Below are positions 42,601 to 55,700 of a stretch of 64,000 nucleotides of DNA, one piece after another. Source of the stretch: Eutreptiella sp. 'Long Island Sound 2002'. Lineage: Eukaryota; Euglenozoa; Euglenophyceae; Eutreptiales; Eutreptiaceae. Within the stretch, counting starts at the first letter, position 1; each line of letters begins with the position of its first letter. The notes beneath the pieces are model-generated. The model worked only from the letters and a program-made list of their open reading frames with translations. It did no database searches and was not told the origin of the DNA. The stretch is from the NCBI GenBank assembly GCA_964036045.1, contig OZ038399.1, positions 19,241,670 to 19,305,669 on the forward strand, in the 5' to 3' direction. The translations under genes and the position numbers were made by a program.

Positions 42601-45600
42601 CGTGCGACGTGGTTCGTATGGTACACGAATAGCATGATGCAGCTTGTTGTGGCCAGAGGGTTGAGTGGTTGTGATATGGGCAATACCAAATTGAAACGGC
42701 CATTGTGCGGGCACGTACTGTTCAGTTCAACCTGAAAATAGCGTCCTTCGCGTGCAAGGGAGCCTAAACCTCACATTTGCACACACGGGCAAATTCGGGC
42801 GAATTCTCTGCTACATGTGCGACGTGGTTTGTATTGTACACGAATAGCATGATGCAGCTTGTTGTGGCCAGAGGGTTGAGTGGTTGAGATATGGGCAATA
42901 TAAATTTGAAATGGGCATTGTGCGGGCACGTACTGTGAAGTTCAACCTGAAAATAGCGTCATTCGCGTGCAAGGGAGCCTGAACCTCACATTTGCACACA
43001 CGGGCAAATTCGGGCAAATTCTCTGCTACATGTGCGAGGTGGTTCGTATGGTACACGAACATCATGATGCACCTTGTTTTGACCAGGGGGTTGAGTGGTC
43101 GAGATATGGGCAATACCAATTTGAAATGGTCATTGTGCGGGCACGCACTGTTCAGTTCAACCTGAAAAAAGCGTCCTTCACGTGCAAGGGAGCCTAAACC
43201 TCACATTTGCACACACGGGCAAATTCGGGCAAATTCTCTGCTACACGTGCGATGTGGTTTGTATGGTACACTAACAGCATGATGCAGCTTGTTCTGGCCA
43301 GAGGGTTGAGTGGTCGCGATATGGGCAACACCAATTTGAAATGGGCATTGTGCGGGCACGTACTGTTCAGTTCAACCTGAAAATAGCGTCACTCGTGTGC
43401 AAGGGAGCCTGAACCTCACATTTGCACACACGGGCAAATTCGGGCAAATTCTCTGCTACACGTGCTAGGTGGTTCGTGTGGTACACGAACATCATGATGC
43501 ACCTTGTTTTGACCAGGGGGTTGAGTGGTCGAGATATGGGCAATACCAATTTGAAATGGTCATTGTGCGGGCACGCACTGTTCAGTTCAACCTGAAAATA
43601 GCGTCCTTCACGTGCAAGGGAGCCTAAACCTCACATTTGCACACACGGGCAAATTCGGGCAAATTCTCTGCTACACGTGCGACGTGGTTCGTATGGTACG
43701 CGAACAGCATGATGCACCTTGTTCTGGCCGGAGGGTTGAGGGGTTGTGATATGGGCAATACCAATTTGAAATGGGCATTGTGCGGGCACGTACTGTGAAG
43801 TTCAACCTGAACGTAGCGTCGTTCACCTGCAAGGGAGCCTAAACCTCACATTTGCACACACGGGCAAATTCGGGCAAATTCTCTGCTACATGTGCGAGGT
43901 GGTTCGTATGGTACACGAACATCATGATGCACCTTGTTTTGACCAGGGGGTTGAGTGGTCGAGATATGGGCAATACCAATTTGGAATGGTCATTGTGCGG
44001 GCACGCACTGTTCGGTTCAACCTGAAAATAGCGTCCTTCACGTGCAAGGGAGCCTAAACCTCACATTTGCACACACGGGCAAATTCGGGCAAATTCTCTG
44101 CTACATGTGCGAGGTGGTTCGTATGGTACACTAACAGCATGATGCAGCTTGTTCTGGCCGGAGGGTTGAGTGGTTGTGATATGGGCAATACCAATTTGAA
44201 ATGGGCATTGTGCGGGCACGTACTGTGAAGTTCAACCTGAAAATAGCGTCATTCGCGTGCAAGGGAGCCTGAACCTCACATTTGCACACACGTGCAAATT
44301 CGGGCAAATTCTCTGCTACACGTGCGACGTGGTTCGTATGGTACGCGAACAGCATGATGCACCTTGTTCTGGCCGGAGGGTTGAGTGGTTGTGATATGGG
44401 TAATACCAATTTGAAATCGGCATTGTGCGGGCACGTACTGTTCGGTTCAACCTAGAAATAAGGTTATTCGCGTGCAAGGGAGCCTAAACCTCACATTTGC
44501 ACACACGGGCAAATTCGGGCAAATTCTCTGCTACACGTGCGACGTGGTTCGTATGGTACACGAACAGCATGATGCAGCTTGTTCTGGCCGGAGGGTTGAG
44601 TGGTTGTGATATGGGCAATACCAATTTGAAATGGGCATTGTGCGGGCACGTACTGCGAAGTTCAACCTGAAAATAGCGTCATTCGCGTGCAAGGGAGCCT
44701 GAACCTCACATTTGCACACACGGGCAAATTCGGGCAAATTCTCTGCTACATGTGCGAGGTGGTTCGTATGGTACACGAACATCATGATGCACATTGTTGT
44801 GGCCAGAGGGTTGAGTGGTTGAGATATGGGCAATACCAATGTGAAATGGGCATTGTGCGGGCACGTACTGTTCAGTTCAACCTGAAAATAGCGTCACTCG
44901 TGTGCAAGGGAGCCTGAACCTCACATTTGCACACACGGGCAAATTCGGGCAAATTCTCTGCTACATGTGCGAGGTGGTTCGTATGGTACACGAACAGCAT
45001 GATGCACCTTGTTGTGGCCAGAGGGTTGAGTGGTTGTGATATGGGCAATACCAATTTGGAATGGTCATTGTGCGGGCACGCACTGTGAAGTTCAACCTGA
45101 AAATAGCGTCACTCGCGTGCAAGGGAGCCTGAACCTCACATTTGCACACACGGGCAAATTCGGGCAAATTCTCTGCTACATGTGCGAGGTGGTTCGTATG
45201 GTACACGAACATCATGATGCACCTTGCTTTGACCAGGGGGTTGAGTGGTCGGGATATGGGCAATACCAATTTGGAATGGTCATTGTGCGGGCACGCACTG
45301 TTCAGTTCAACCTGAAAATAGCGTCCTTCACGTGCAAGGGAGCCTAAACCTCACATTTGCAGACACGGGCAAATTCGGGCAAATGCTCTGCTACACGTGC
45401 GAAGTGGTTCATATGGTACACGAATAGCATGATGCAGCTTGTTCTGGCCGGAGGGTTGAGTGGTTGTGATATGGGCAATACCAATTTGAAATGGGCATTG
45501 TGCGGGCACGTACCATTCAGTTCAACCTGAAAATAGCGTCATTGGCGTGCAAGGGAGCCTAAAACCCACATATGCACACACGGGCAAATTCGGGCAAATT

Positions 45601-47049
45601 CTCTGCTACATGTGCGAGGTGGTTTGTATGGTACACGAACATCATGATGCACCTTGTTTTGGCCAGAGGGTTGAGTGGTCGAGATATGGGCAATACCAAT
45701 TTGAAATGGTCATTGTGCGGGCACGCACTGTTCAGTTCAACCTGAAAATAGCGTCCTTCGCGTGCAAGGGAGCCTAAACCTCACATTTGCACACACGGGC
45801 AAATTCGGGCAAATTCTCTGCTACACGTGCGACGTGGTTCGTATGGTACACGAACAACATGATGCAGCTTGTTCTGGACAGAGGGTTGAGTGGTCGAGAT
45901 ATGGGCAATACCAATTTGAAATGGGCATTTTGCGGGCACGTACTGTTCAGTTCAACCTGAAAATAGCGTCACTTGTGTGCAAGGGAGCCTGAACCTCACA
46001 TTTGCACACACGGGCAGATTCGGGCAAATTCTCTGCTACATGTGCGAGGTGGTTCGTATGGTACACGAACATCATGATGCACCTTGTTTTGACCAGGGGG
46101 TTGAGTGGTCGAGATATGGGCAACACCAATTTGAAATCGGCATTGTGCGGGCACGTACTGTTCAGTTTCAACCTGGAAATAAGGTTATTCGCGTGCAAGG
46201 GAGCCTAAACCTCACATTTGCGCACACGGGCAAATTCGGGCAAATTCTCTGCTACACGTGCGGGGTGGTTCGTATGGTACACGAAAATCATGATGCACCT
46301 TGTTTTGACCAGGGGGTTGAGTGGTCGCGATATGGGCAATACCAATTTGGAATGGTCATTGTGCGGGCACGCACTGTTCAGTTCAACCTGAAAATAGCGT
46401 CCTTCTCGTGCAAGGGAGCCTAAACCTCACATTTGCACACACGGGCAAATTCGGGAAAATTCTCTGCTACACGTGCGACGTGGTTCGTATGGTACACGAA
46501 CATCATGATGCAGCTTGTTCTGGACGGAGGGTTGAGTGGTTGTGATATGGGCAATAGCAATTTGAAATGGGCATTGTGCGGGCACGTACTGTGAAGTTAG
46601 ACCTGAAAATAGCGTCATTCGCGTGCAAGGGAGCCTAAAGCCCAGATTTGCGCACACGGGCAAATTCGGGCGAATTCTCTGCTACACGTGCGATGTGGTT
46701 CGTATGGTACACGAACAACATGCTGCAGCTTGTTCTGGCCAGAGGGTTAAGTGGTCGAGATATGGGCAATACCAATTTGAAATCGGCATTGTGCGGGCAC
46801 GTACTGTTCGGTTCAACCTGGAAATAAGGTTATTCGCGTGCAAGGGAGCCTGAACCTCACATTTGCGCACACGGGAAAATTCGGGAAAATTCTCTGCTAC
46901 ACGTGCGGGGTGGTTCGTATGGTACAGGAATAGCATGATGCAGGTTGTTGTGGCCAGAGGGGTGAGTGGTTGAGATATGGGCAATACCAAATTGAAACGG
47001 CCATTGTGCGGGCACGTACTGTTCAGTTCAACCTGAAAATAGCGTCATT

Positions 47050-49590
47050 CGCGTGCAAGGGAGCCTAAAGCCCACATTTGCGCACACGGGCAAATTCGGG
47101 CAAATTCTCTGCTACACGTGCGATGTGGTTCGTATGGTACACGAACATCATGATGCAGCTTTGTCTGGCCTGAGGGTTGAGTGGTCGAGATATGGGCAAT
47201 ACCAATTTGGAATGGTCATTGTGCGGGCACGTACTGTTCAGTTCAACCCGAAAATAGCGTCCTTCACGTGCAAGGGAGCCTAAAACTCACATTTGCACAC
47301 ACGGGCAAATTCGGGCAAATTCTCTGCTACACGTGCGAGGTGGTTCGTATGGTACACGAACATCATGATGCACCTTGTTTTGGCCAGAGGGTTGAGTGGT
47401 CAAGATATGGGCAATACCAATTTGGAATGGTCATTGTGCGGGCACGCACTGTTCAGTTCGACCTGAAAATAGCGTCCTTCGCGTGCAAGGGAGCCTAAAC
47501 CTCACATTTGCACACACGGGCAAATTCGGGCAAATTCTCTGCTACACGTGCGACTTGGTTCGTATGGTACACGAACAGCATGATGCAGCTTGTTCTGGCC
47601 GGAGGGTTGAGTGGTCGCGATATGGGCAATACCAATTTGAAATGGGCATTGTGCGGGCACGTACTGTGAAGTTGAACCTGAAAATAGCGTCATTCGCGTG
47701 CAAGGGAGCCTAAAGCCCAGATTTGCGCGCACGGGCAAATTCGGGCAAATTCTCTGCTACACGTGCGATGTGGTTCGTATGGTACACGAACAACATGCTG
47801 CACCTTGTTTTGGCCAGAGGGTTAAGTGGTCGAGATATGGGCAATACCAATTTGAAATGGGCATTGTGCGGGCACGCACTGTTCAGTTCAACCTGAAAAT
47901 AGCGTCCTTCACGTGCAAGGGAGCCTGAACCTCACATTTGCACACACGGGCAAATTCGGGCAAATTCTCTGCTACATGTGCGAGGTGGTTCGTATGGTAC
48001 ACGAACAGCATGATGCAGCTTGTTCTGGCCGGAGGGTTGAGTGGTTGTGATATGGGCAATACCAATTTGAAATGGGCATTGTGCGGGCACGCACTGTTCA
48101 GTTCAACCTGAAAATAGCGTCACTCGTGTGCAAGGGAGCCTGAACCTCACATTTGCACACACGGGCAAATTCGGGCAAATTCTCTGCTACATGTGCGGGG
48201 TGGTTCGTATGGTACACGAACATCATGATGCACCTTGTTTTGACCAGGGGGTTGAGTGGTCGAGATATGGGCAATACCAATTTGGAATGGTCATTGTGCG
48301 GGCACGCATTGTTCAGTTCAACCTGAAAATAGCGTCCTTCACGTGCAAGGGAGCCTGAAGCTCACATTTGCGCACACGGGCAAATTCGGGCAAATTCTCT
48401 GCTACACGTGCGGGGTGGTTCGTATGGTACACGAACATCATGATGCAGCTTGTTCTGGCCGGAGGGTTGAGTTGTTGTGATATGGGCAACACCAATTTGG
48501 AATGGTCATTGTGCGGGCACGCACTGTGAAGTTCAACCTGAAAATAGCGTCCCTCGCGTGCAAGGGAGCCTAAAGCCCACATTTGCGCACACGGGCAAAT
48601 TCGGGCAAATTCTCTGCTACATGTGCGACGTGGTTCGTATGGTACACGAACATCATGATGCAGCTTTGTCTGGCCTGAGGGTTGAGTGGTCGAGATATGG
48701 GCAATACCAATTTGGAATGGTCATTGTGCGGGCACGTACTGTTCAGTTCAACCTGAAAATAGCATCCTTCACGTGCAAGGGAGCCTAAAACTCACATTTG
48801 CACACACGGGCAAATTCGGGCAAATTCTCTGCTACACGTGCGAGGTGGTTCGTATGGTACACGAACATCATGATGCACCTTGTTTTGGCCAGAGGGTTGA
48901 GTGGTCAAGATATGGGCAATACCAATTTGGAATGGTCATTGTGCGGGCACGCACTGTTCAGTTCGACCTGAAAATAGCGTCCTTCGCGTGCAAGGGAGCC
49001 TAAACCTCACATTTGCACACACGGGCAAATTCGGGCAAATTCTCTGCTACACGTGCGACTTGGTTCGTATGGTACACGAACAGCATGATGCAGCTTGTTC
49101 TGGCCGGAGGGTTGAGTGGTCGCGATATGGGCAATACCAATTTGAAATGGGCATTGTGCGGGCACGTACTGTGAAGTTGAACCTGAAAATAGCGTCATTC
49201 GCGTGCAAGGGAGCCTAAAGCCCTGATTTGCGCGCACGGGCAAATTCGGGCAAATTCTCTGCTACACGTGCGATGTGGTTCGTATGGTACACGAACAACA
49301 TGCTGCACCTTGTTTTGGCCAGAGGGTTAAGTGGTCGAGATATGGGCAATACCAATTTGAAATGGGCATTGTGCGGGCACGCACTGTTCAGTTCAACCTG
49401 AAAATAGCGTCCTTCACGTGCAAGGGAGCCTGAACCTCACATTTGCACACACGGGCAAATTCGGGCAAATTCTCTGCTACATGTGCGAGGTGGTTCGTAT
49501 GGTACACGAACAGCATGATGCAGCTTGTTCTGGCCGGAGGGTTGAGTGGTTGTGATATGGGCAATACCAATTTGAAATGGGCATTGTGCG
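47050..49590. repeat. Satellite higher-order duplication, 7 monomers (1,505 bp)
   Basis: About 1.03 kb (47,050-48,085) recurs at 48,555-49,590 with an offset of 1,505 bp. Shared private variants include GTGGTCAAGATATGGGC at about 47,397 and 48,902, CAGTTCGACCTG at about 47,454 and 48,959, and GAAGTTGAACCTG at about 47,669 and 49,174. Confidence 0.85.
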
Positions 49591-50112
49591 GGCACGTACT
49601 GTGAAGTTCAACCTGAAAATAGCGTCATTCGCGTGCAAGGGAGCCTGAGCCTCACATTTGCACACACGTGCAAATTCGGGCAAATTCTCTGCTACACGTG
49701 CGACGTGGTTCGTATGGTACACTAACAGCATGATGCAGCTTGTTCTGGCCAGAGGGTTGAGTGGTCGCGATAGGGGCAACACCAATTTGAAATGGGCATT
49801 GTGCGGGCACGTACTGTTCAGTTCCACCTGAAAATAGCGTCCCTCGTGTGCAAGGGAGCCTGAACCTCACATTTGCACACACGGGCAAATTCGGGCAAAT
49901 TCCCTGCTACATGTGGGAGGTGGTTCGTATGGTACACGAACATCATGATGCACCTTGTTTTGACCAGGGGGTTGAGTGGTCGAGATATGGGCAATACCAA
50001 TTTGGAATGGTCATCGTGCGGGCACGCACTGTTCAGTTCAACCTGAAAATAGCGTCCTTCATGTGCAAGGGAGCCTAAACCTCACATTTGCACACACGGG
50101 CAAATTCGGGCA

Positions 50113-52700
50113 AATTCTCTGCTACACGTGCGACGTGGTTCGTATGGTACGCGAACGGCATGATGCACGTTGTTCTGGCCGGAGGGTTGAGTGGTTGTGA
50201 TATGGGCAATACCAATTTGAAATGGGCATTGTGCGGGCACGTACTGTGAAGTTCAACCTGATCGTAGCGTCGTTCACCTGCAAGGGAGCCTAAACCTCAC
50301 ATTTGCACACACGGGCAAATTCGGGCAAATTCTCTGCTACATGTGCGAGGTGGTTCGTATGGTACACGAACATCATGATGCACCTTGTTTTGACCAAGTG
50401 GTTGAGTGGTCGAGATATGGGCAATACCAATTTGGAATGGTCATTGTGCGGGCACGCACTGTTCAGTTCAACCTGAAAATAGCGTCATTCGCGTGCAAAG
50501 GAGGCTGAACCTCACATTTGCACACACGGGCAAATTCGGGCAAATTCTCTGCTACAGGTGCGGGGTGGTTCGTATGGTACACGAACATCATGATGCACCT
50601 TGTTTTGACCAGGGGGTTGAGTGGTCGAGATATGGGCAACACCAATTTGAAATGGTCATTGTGCGGGCACGCATTGTTCAGTTCAACCTGAAAATAGTGT
50701 CCTTCACGTGCAAGGGAGCCTAAACCTCACATTTGCACACACGGGCAAATTCGGGCAAATTCTCTGCTACACGTGCGACGTGGTTCATATGGTACACGAA
50801 CATCATGATGCACCTTGTTTTGGCCGGAGGGTTGAGTGGTTGGGATATGGGCAATACCAATTTGAAATGGGCATTGTGCGGGCACGTACTGTTCAGTTCA
50901 ACCTGAAAATAGCGTCCTTCACGTGTAGCAGAGAATTTGCCCGAATTTGCCCGTGTGTGCAAATGTGAGGTTTAGGCTCCCTTGCACGTGAAGGACGCTA
51001 TTTTCAGGTTGAACTGAACAGTGCGTGCCCGCACAATGACCATTCCAAATTGGTATTGCCCATATCTCGACCACTCAACCCCCTGGTCAAAACAAGGTGC
51101 ATCATGATGTTCGTGTACCATACGAACCACCTCGCACATGTAGCAGAGAATTTGCCCGAATTTGCCCGTGTGTGCAAATGTGAGGTTTAGGCGACGTGGT
51201 CCATATGGTACACGAACATCATGATGCAGCTTGTTCTGGCCGGAGGGTTGAGTGGTTGTGATATGGGCAATACCAATTTGAAATGGGCATTGTGCGGGCA
51301 CGTACTGTGAAGTTCAACCTGAAAATAGCGTCACTCGTGTGCAAGGGAGCCTGAACCTCACATTTGCACACACGGGCAAATTCGGGCAAATTCTCTGCTA
51401 CACGTGCGACGTGGTTCGTATGGTACGCGAACGGCATGATGCACCTTGTTCTGGCCGGAGGGTTGAGTGGTTGTGATATGGGCAATACCAATTTGAAATG
51501 GGCATTGTGCGGGCACGTACTGTGAAGTTCAACCTGATCGTAGCGTCGTTCACCTGCAAGGGAGCCTAAACCTCACATTTGCACACACGGGCAAATTCGG
51601 GCAAATTCTCTGCTACATGTGCGAGGTGGTTCGTATGGTACACGAACATCATGATGCACCTTGTTTTGACCAAGTGGTTGAGTGGTCGAGATATGGGCAA
51701 TACCAATTTGGAATGGTCATTGTGCGGGCACGCACTGTTCAGTTCAACCTGAAAATAGCGTCATTCGCGTGCAAAGGAGGCTGAACCTCACATTTGCACA
51801 CACGGGCAAATTCGGGCAAATTCTCTGCTACAGGTGCGGGGTGGTTCGTATGGTACACGAACATCATGATGCACCTCGTTTTGACCAGGGGGTTGAGTGG
51901 TCGAGATATGGGCAACACCAATTTGAAATGGTCATTGTGCGGGCACGCATTGTTCAGTTCAACCTGAAAATAGTGTCCCTCACGTGCAAGGGAGCCTAAA
52001 CCTCACATTTGCACACACGGGCAAATTCGGGCAAATTCTCTGCTACACGTGCGACGTGGTTCATATGGTACACGAACATCATGATGCACCTTGTTTTGGC
52101 CGGAGGGTTGAGTGGTTGGGATATGGGCAATACCAATTTGAAATGGGCATTGTGCGGGCACGTACTGTTCAGTTCAACCTGAAAATAGCGTCCTTCACGT
52201 TCAAGGGAGCCTAAACCTCACATTTGCACACACGGGCAAATTCGGGCAAATTCTCTGCTACATGTGCGAGGTGGTTCGTATGGTACACGAACATCATGAT
52301 GCACCTTGTTTTGACCAGGGGGTTGAGTGGTCGAGATATGGGCAATACCAATTTGGAATGGTCATTGTGCGGGCACGCACTGTTCAGTTCAACCTGAAAA
52401 TAGCGTCCTTCACGTGCAAGGGAGCCTAAACCTCACATTTGCACACACGGGCAAATTCGGGCAAATTCTCTGCTACACGTGCGACGTGGTCCATATGGTA
52501 CACGAACATCATGATGCAGCTTGTTCTGGCCGGAGGGTTGAGTGGTTGTGATATGGGCAATACCAATTTGAAATGGGCATTGTGCGGGCACGTACTGTGA
52601 AGTTCAACCTGAAAATAGCGTCCTTCACGTGCAAGGGAGCCTGAACCTCACATTTGCACACACGGGCAAATTCGGGCAAATTCTCTGCTACACGTGCGAG
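50113..52700. repeat. Satellite six-monomer duplication; one copy rearranged
   Basis: Sequence from about 50,113 recurs from about 51,389. Left of the inversion the offset is 1,276 bp; right of it the offset is 1,290 bp (6 x 215). The 14-bp difference equals the bases lost at the inversion edges. Shared markers are GTACGCGAACGGCATGATGC, CCTGATCGTAGCGTCGTTC and GCAAAGGAGGCTG. Confidence 0.85.
50926..51192 (-). repeat. Inverted satellite segment, 267 bp
   Basis: About 1.25 monomers lie in reverse orientation between CACGTG (50,920-50,925) and GACGTGG (51,193). The segment is the reverse complement of 52,209-52,475 in the sister duplicate, also 267 bp. About 7 bp are missing at each edge relative to that copy. 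It is the only reversed block I found in either array. Confidence 0.92.
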
Positions 52701-55700
52701 GTGGTTCGTATGGTACACGAACATCATGATGCACCTTGTTGTGGCCAGAGGGTTGAGTGGTTGTGATATGGGCAATACCAATTTGAAATGGGCATTGTGC
52801 GGGCACGTACTGTGAAGTTCAACCTGAAAATAGCGTCCTTCACGTGCAAGGGAGCCTAAACCTCACATTTGCACACACGGGCAAATTCGGTCAAATTCTC
52901 TGCTACACGTGCGACGTGGTTCGTATGGTACACGAACAACATGCTGCAGCTTGTTCTGGCCGGAGGGTTGAATGGTTGTGATATGGGCAATACCAATTTG
53001 AAATGGGCATCGTGCGGGCACGTACTGTGAAGTTCAACCTGAAAATAGCTTCACTCGTGTGCAAGGGAGCCTGAACCTCACATTTGCACACACGGGCAAA
53101 TTCGGGAGAATTCTCTGCTACATGTGCGAGGTGGTTCGTATGGTACACGAACATCATGATGCACCTTGTTTTGACCAGGGGGTTGAGTGGTCGAGATATG
53201 GGCAACACCAATTTGAAATCGGCATTGTGGGGGCACGTACTGTTCGGTTCAACCTGGAAATAAGGTTATTCGCGTGCAAGGGAGCCTGAACCTCACATTT
53301 GCACACACGGGCAAATTCGGGCAAATTCTCTGCTACACGTGCGGGGTGGTTCGTATGGTACACGAACATCATGATGCACCTTGTTCTGACCAGGGGGTTG
53401 AGTGGTCGCGATATGGGCAATACCAATTTGGAATGGTCATTGTGCGGGCACGCACTGTTCAGTTCAACCTGAAAATAGCGTCCTTCACGTGCAAGGGAGC
53501 CTAAACCTCACATTTGCACACACGGGCAAATTCGGGCGAAATCTCTGCTACACGTGCGACGTGGTTCGTATGGTACACGAACAGCATGATGAAACTTGTT
53601 CTGGCCAGAGGGTTGAGTGGTTGAGATATGGGCAATACCAATTTGAAATGGGCATTGTGCGGGCACGTACTGTGAAGTTCAACCTGAAAATACGTTCATT
53701 CGCGTGCAAGGGAGCCTGAACCTCACATTTGCACACACGGGCAAATTCGGGCAAATTCTCTGCTACATGTGCGAGGTGGTTCGTATGGTACACGAACATC
53801 ATGATGCACCTTGTTTTGACCAGGGGGTTGAGTGGTCGAGATATGGGCAATACCAATTTGGAATGGTCATTGTGCGGGCACGCACTGTTCAGTTCAACCT
53901 GAAAATAGCGTCCTTCACGTGCAAGGGAGCCTAAACCTCACATTTGCACACACGGGCAAATTCGGGCAAATTCTCTGCTACACGTGCGACGTGGTTCATA
54001 TGGTACACGAACATCATGATGCACCTTGTTTTGGCCGGAGGGTTGAGTGGTTGTGATATGAACAATACCAATTTGAAATGGGCATTGTGCGGGCACGTAC
54101 TGTTCAGTTCAACCTGAAAATAGCGTCACTCGTGTGCAAGGGAGCCTTAACCTCACATTTGCACACACGGGCAAATTCGGGCAAATTCTCTGCTACATGT
54201 GCGAGGTGGTTCGTATGGTACACGAACATCATGATGCACCTTGTTGTGGCCAGAGGGTTGAGTGGCTGAGATATGGGCAATACCAATTTGAAATGGGCAT
54301 TGTGCGGGCACGCACTGTGAAGTTCGACCTGAAAATAGCGTCACTCGTGTGCAAGGGAGCCTAAACCTCACATTTGCACACACGGGCAAATTCGGGCAAA
54401 TTCTCTGCTACACGTGCGACGTGGTTCGTATGGTACACGAACAGCATGATGCAGCTTGTTCTGGCCCGAGGGTTGAGTGGTTGTGATATGGGCAATACCA
54501 ATTTGAAATGGGCATTCTGCGGGCACGTACTGTGAAGTTCAACCCGAAAATAGCGTCACTCGTGTGCAAGGGAGCCTGAACCTCACATTTGCACACACGG
54601 GCAAATTCGGGCAAATTCTCTGCTACATGTGCGAGGTGGTTCGTATGGTACACGAACATCATGATGCACCTTGTTTTGACCAGGGGGTTGAGTGGTCGAG
54701 ATATGGGCAATACCAATTTGGAATGGTCATTGTGCGGGCACGCACTGTTCAGTTCAACCTGAAAATAGCGTCCTTCGTGTGCAAGGGAGCCTAAACCTCA
54801 CATTTGCACACACGGGCAAATTCGGGCAAATTCTCTGCTACACGTGCGACGTGGTTCGTATGGTACACTAACAGCATGATGCAGCTTGTTCTGGCCGGAG
54901 GGTTGAGTGGTTGTGATATGGGCCATACCAATTTGAAATGGGCATTGTGCGGGCACGTACTGTGAAGTTCAACCTGAAAATAGCGTCACTCGTGTGCAAG
55001 GGAGCCTGAACCTCAGATTTGCACACACGGGCAAATTCGGGAAAATTCTCTGCTACATGTGCGAGGTGGTTCGTATGGTACACGAACATCATGATGCACC
55101 TTGTTTTGGCCAGGGGGTTGAGTGGTCGCGATATGGGCAATACCAATTTGAAATCGGCATTGTGCGGGCACGTACTGTTCGGTTCAACCTGGAAATAAGT
55201 TTATTCGCGTGCAAGGGAGCCTGAACCTCACATTTGCGCACACGGGCAAATTCGGGCAAATTCTCTGCTACACGTGCGGGGTGGTTCGTATGGTACACGA
55301 ACATCATGATGCACCTTGTTTTGGCCAGGGGGTTGAGTGGTCGCGATATGGGCAATACCAATTTGGAATGGTCATTGTGCGGGCACGCACTGTTCAGTTC
55401 AACCTGAAAATAGCGTCCTTCACGTGCAAGGGAGCCTAAACCTCACATTTGCACACACGGGCAAATTCGGGCGAAATCTCTGCTACACGTGCGACGTGGT
55501 TCGTATGGTACACGAACAGCATGATGCAGCTTGTTCTGGCCGGAGGGTTGAGTGGTTGTGATATGGGCAATACCAATTTGAAATGGGCATTGTGCGGGCA
55601 CGTACTGTGAAGTTCAACCTGAAAATAGCGTCATTCGCGTGCAAGGGAGCCTGAACCTCACATTTGCACACACGGGCAAATTCGGGCAAATTCTCTGCTA

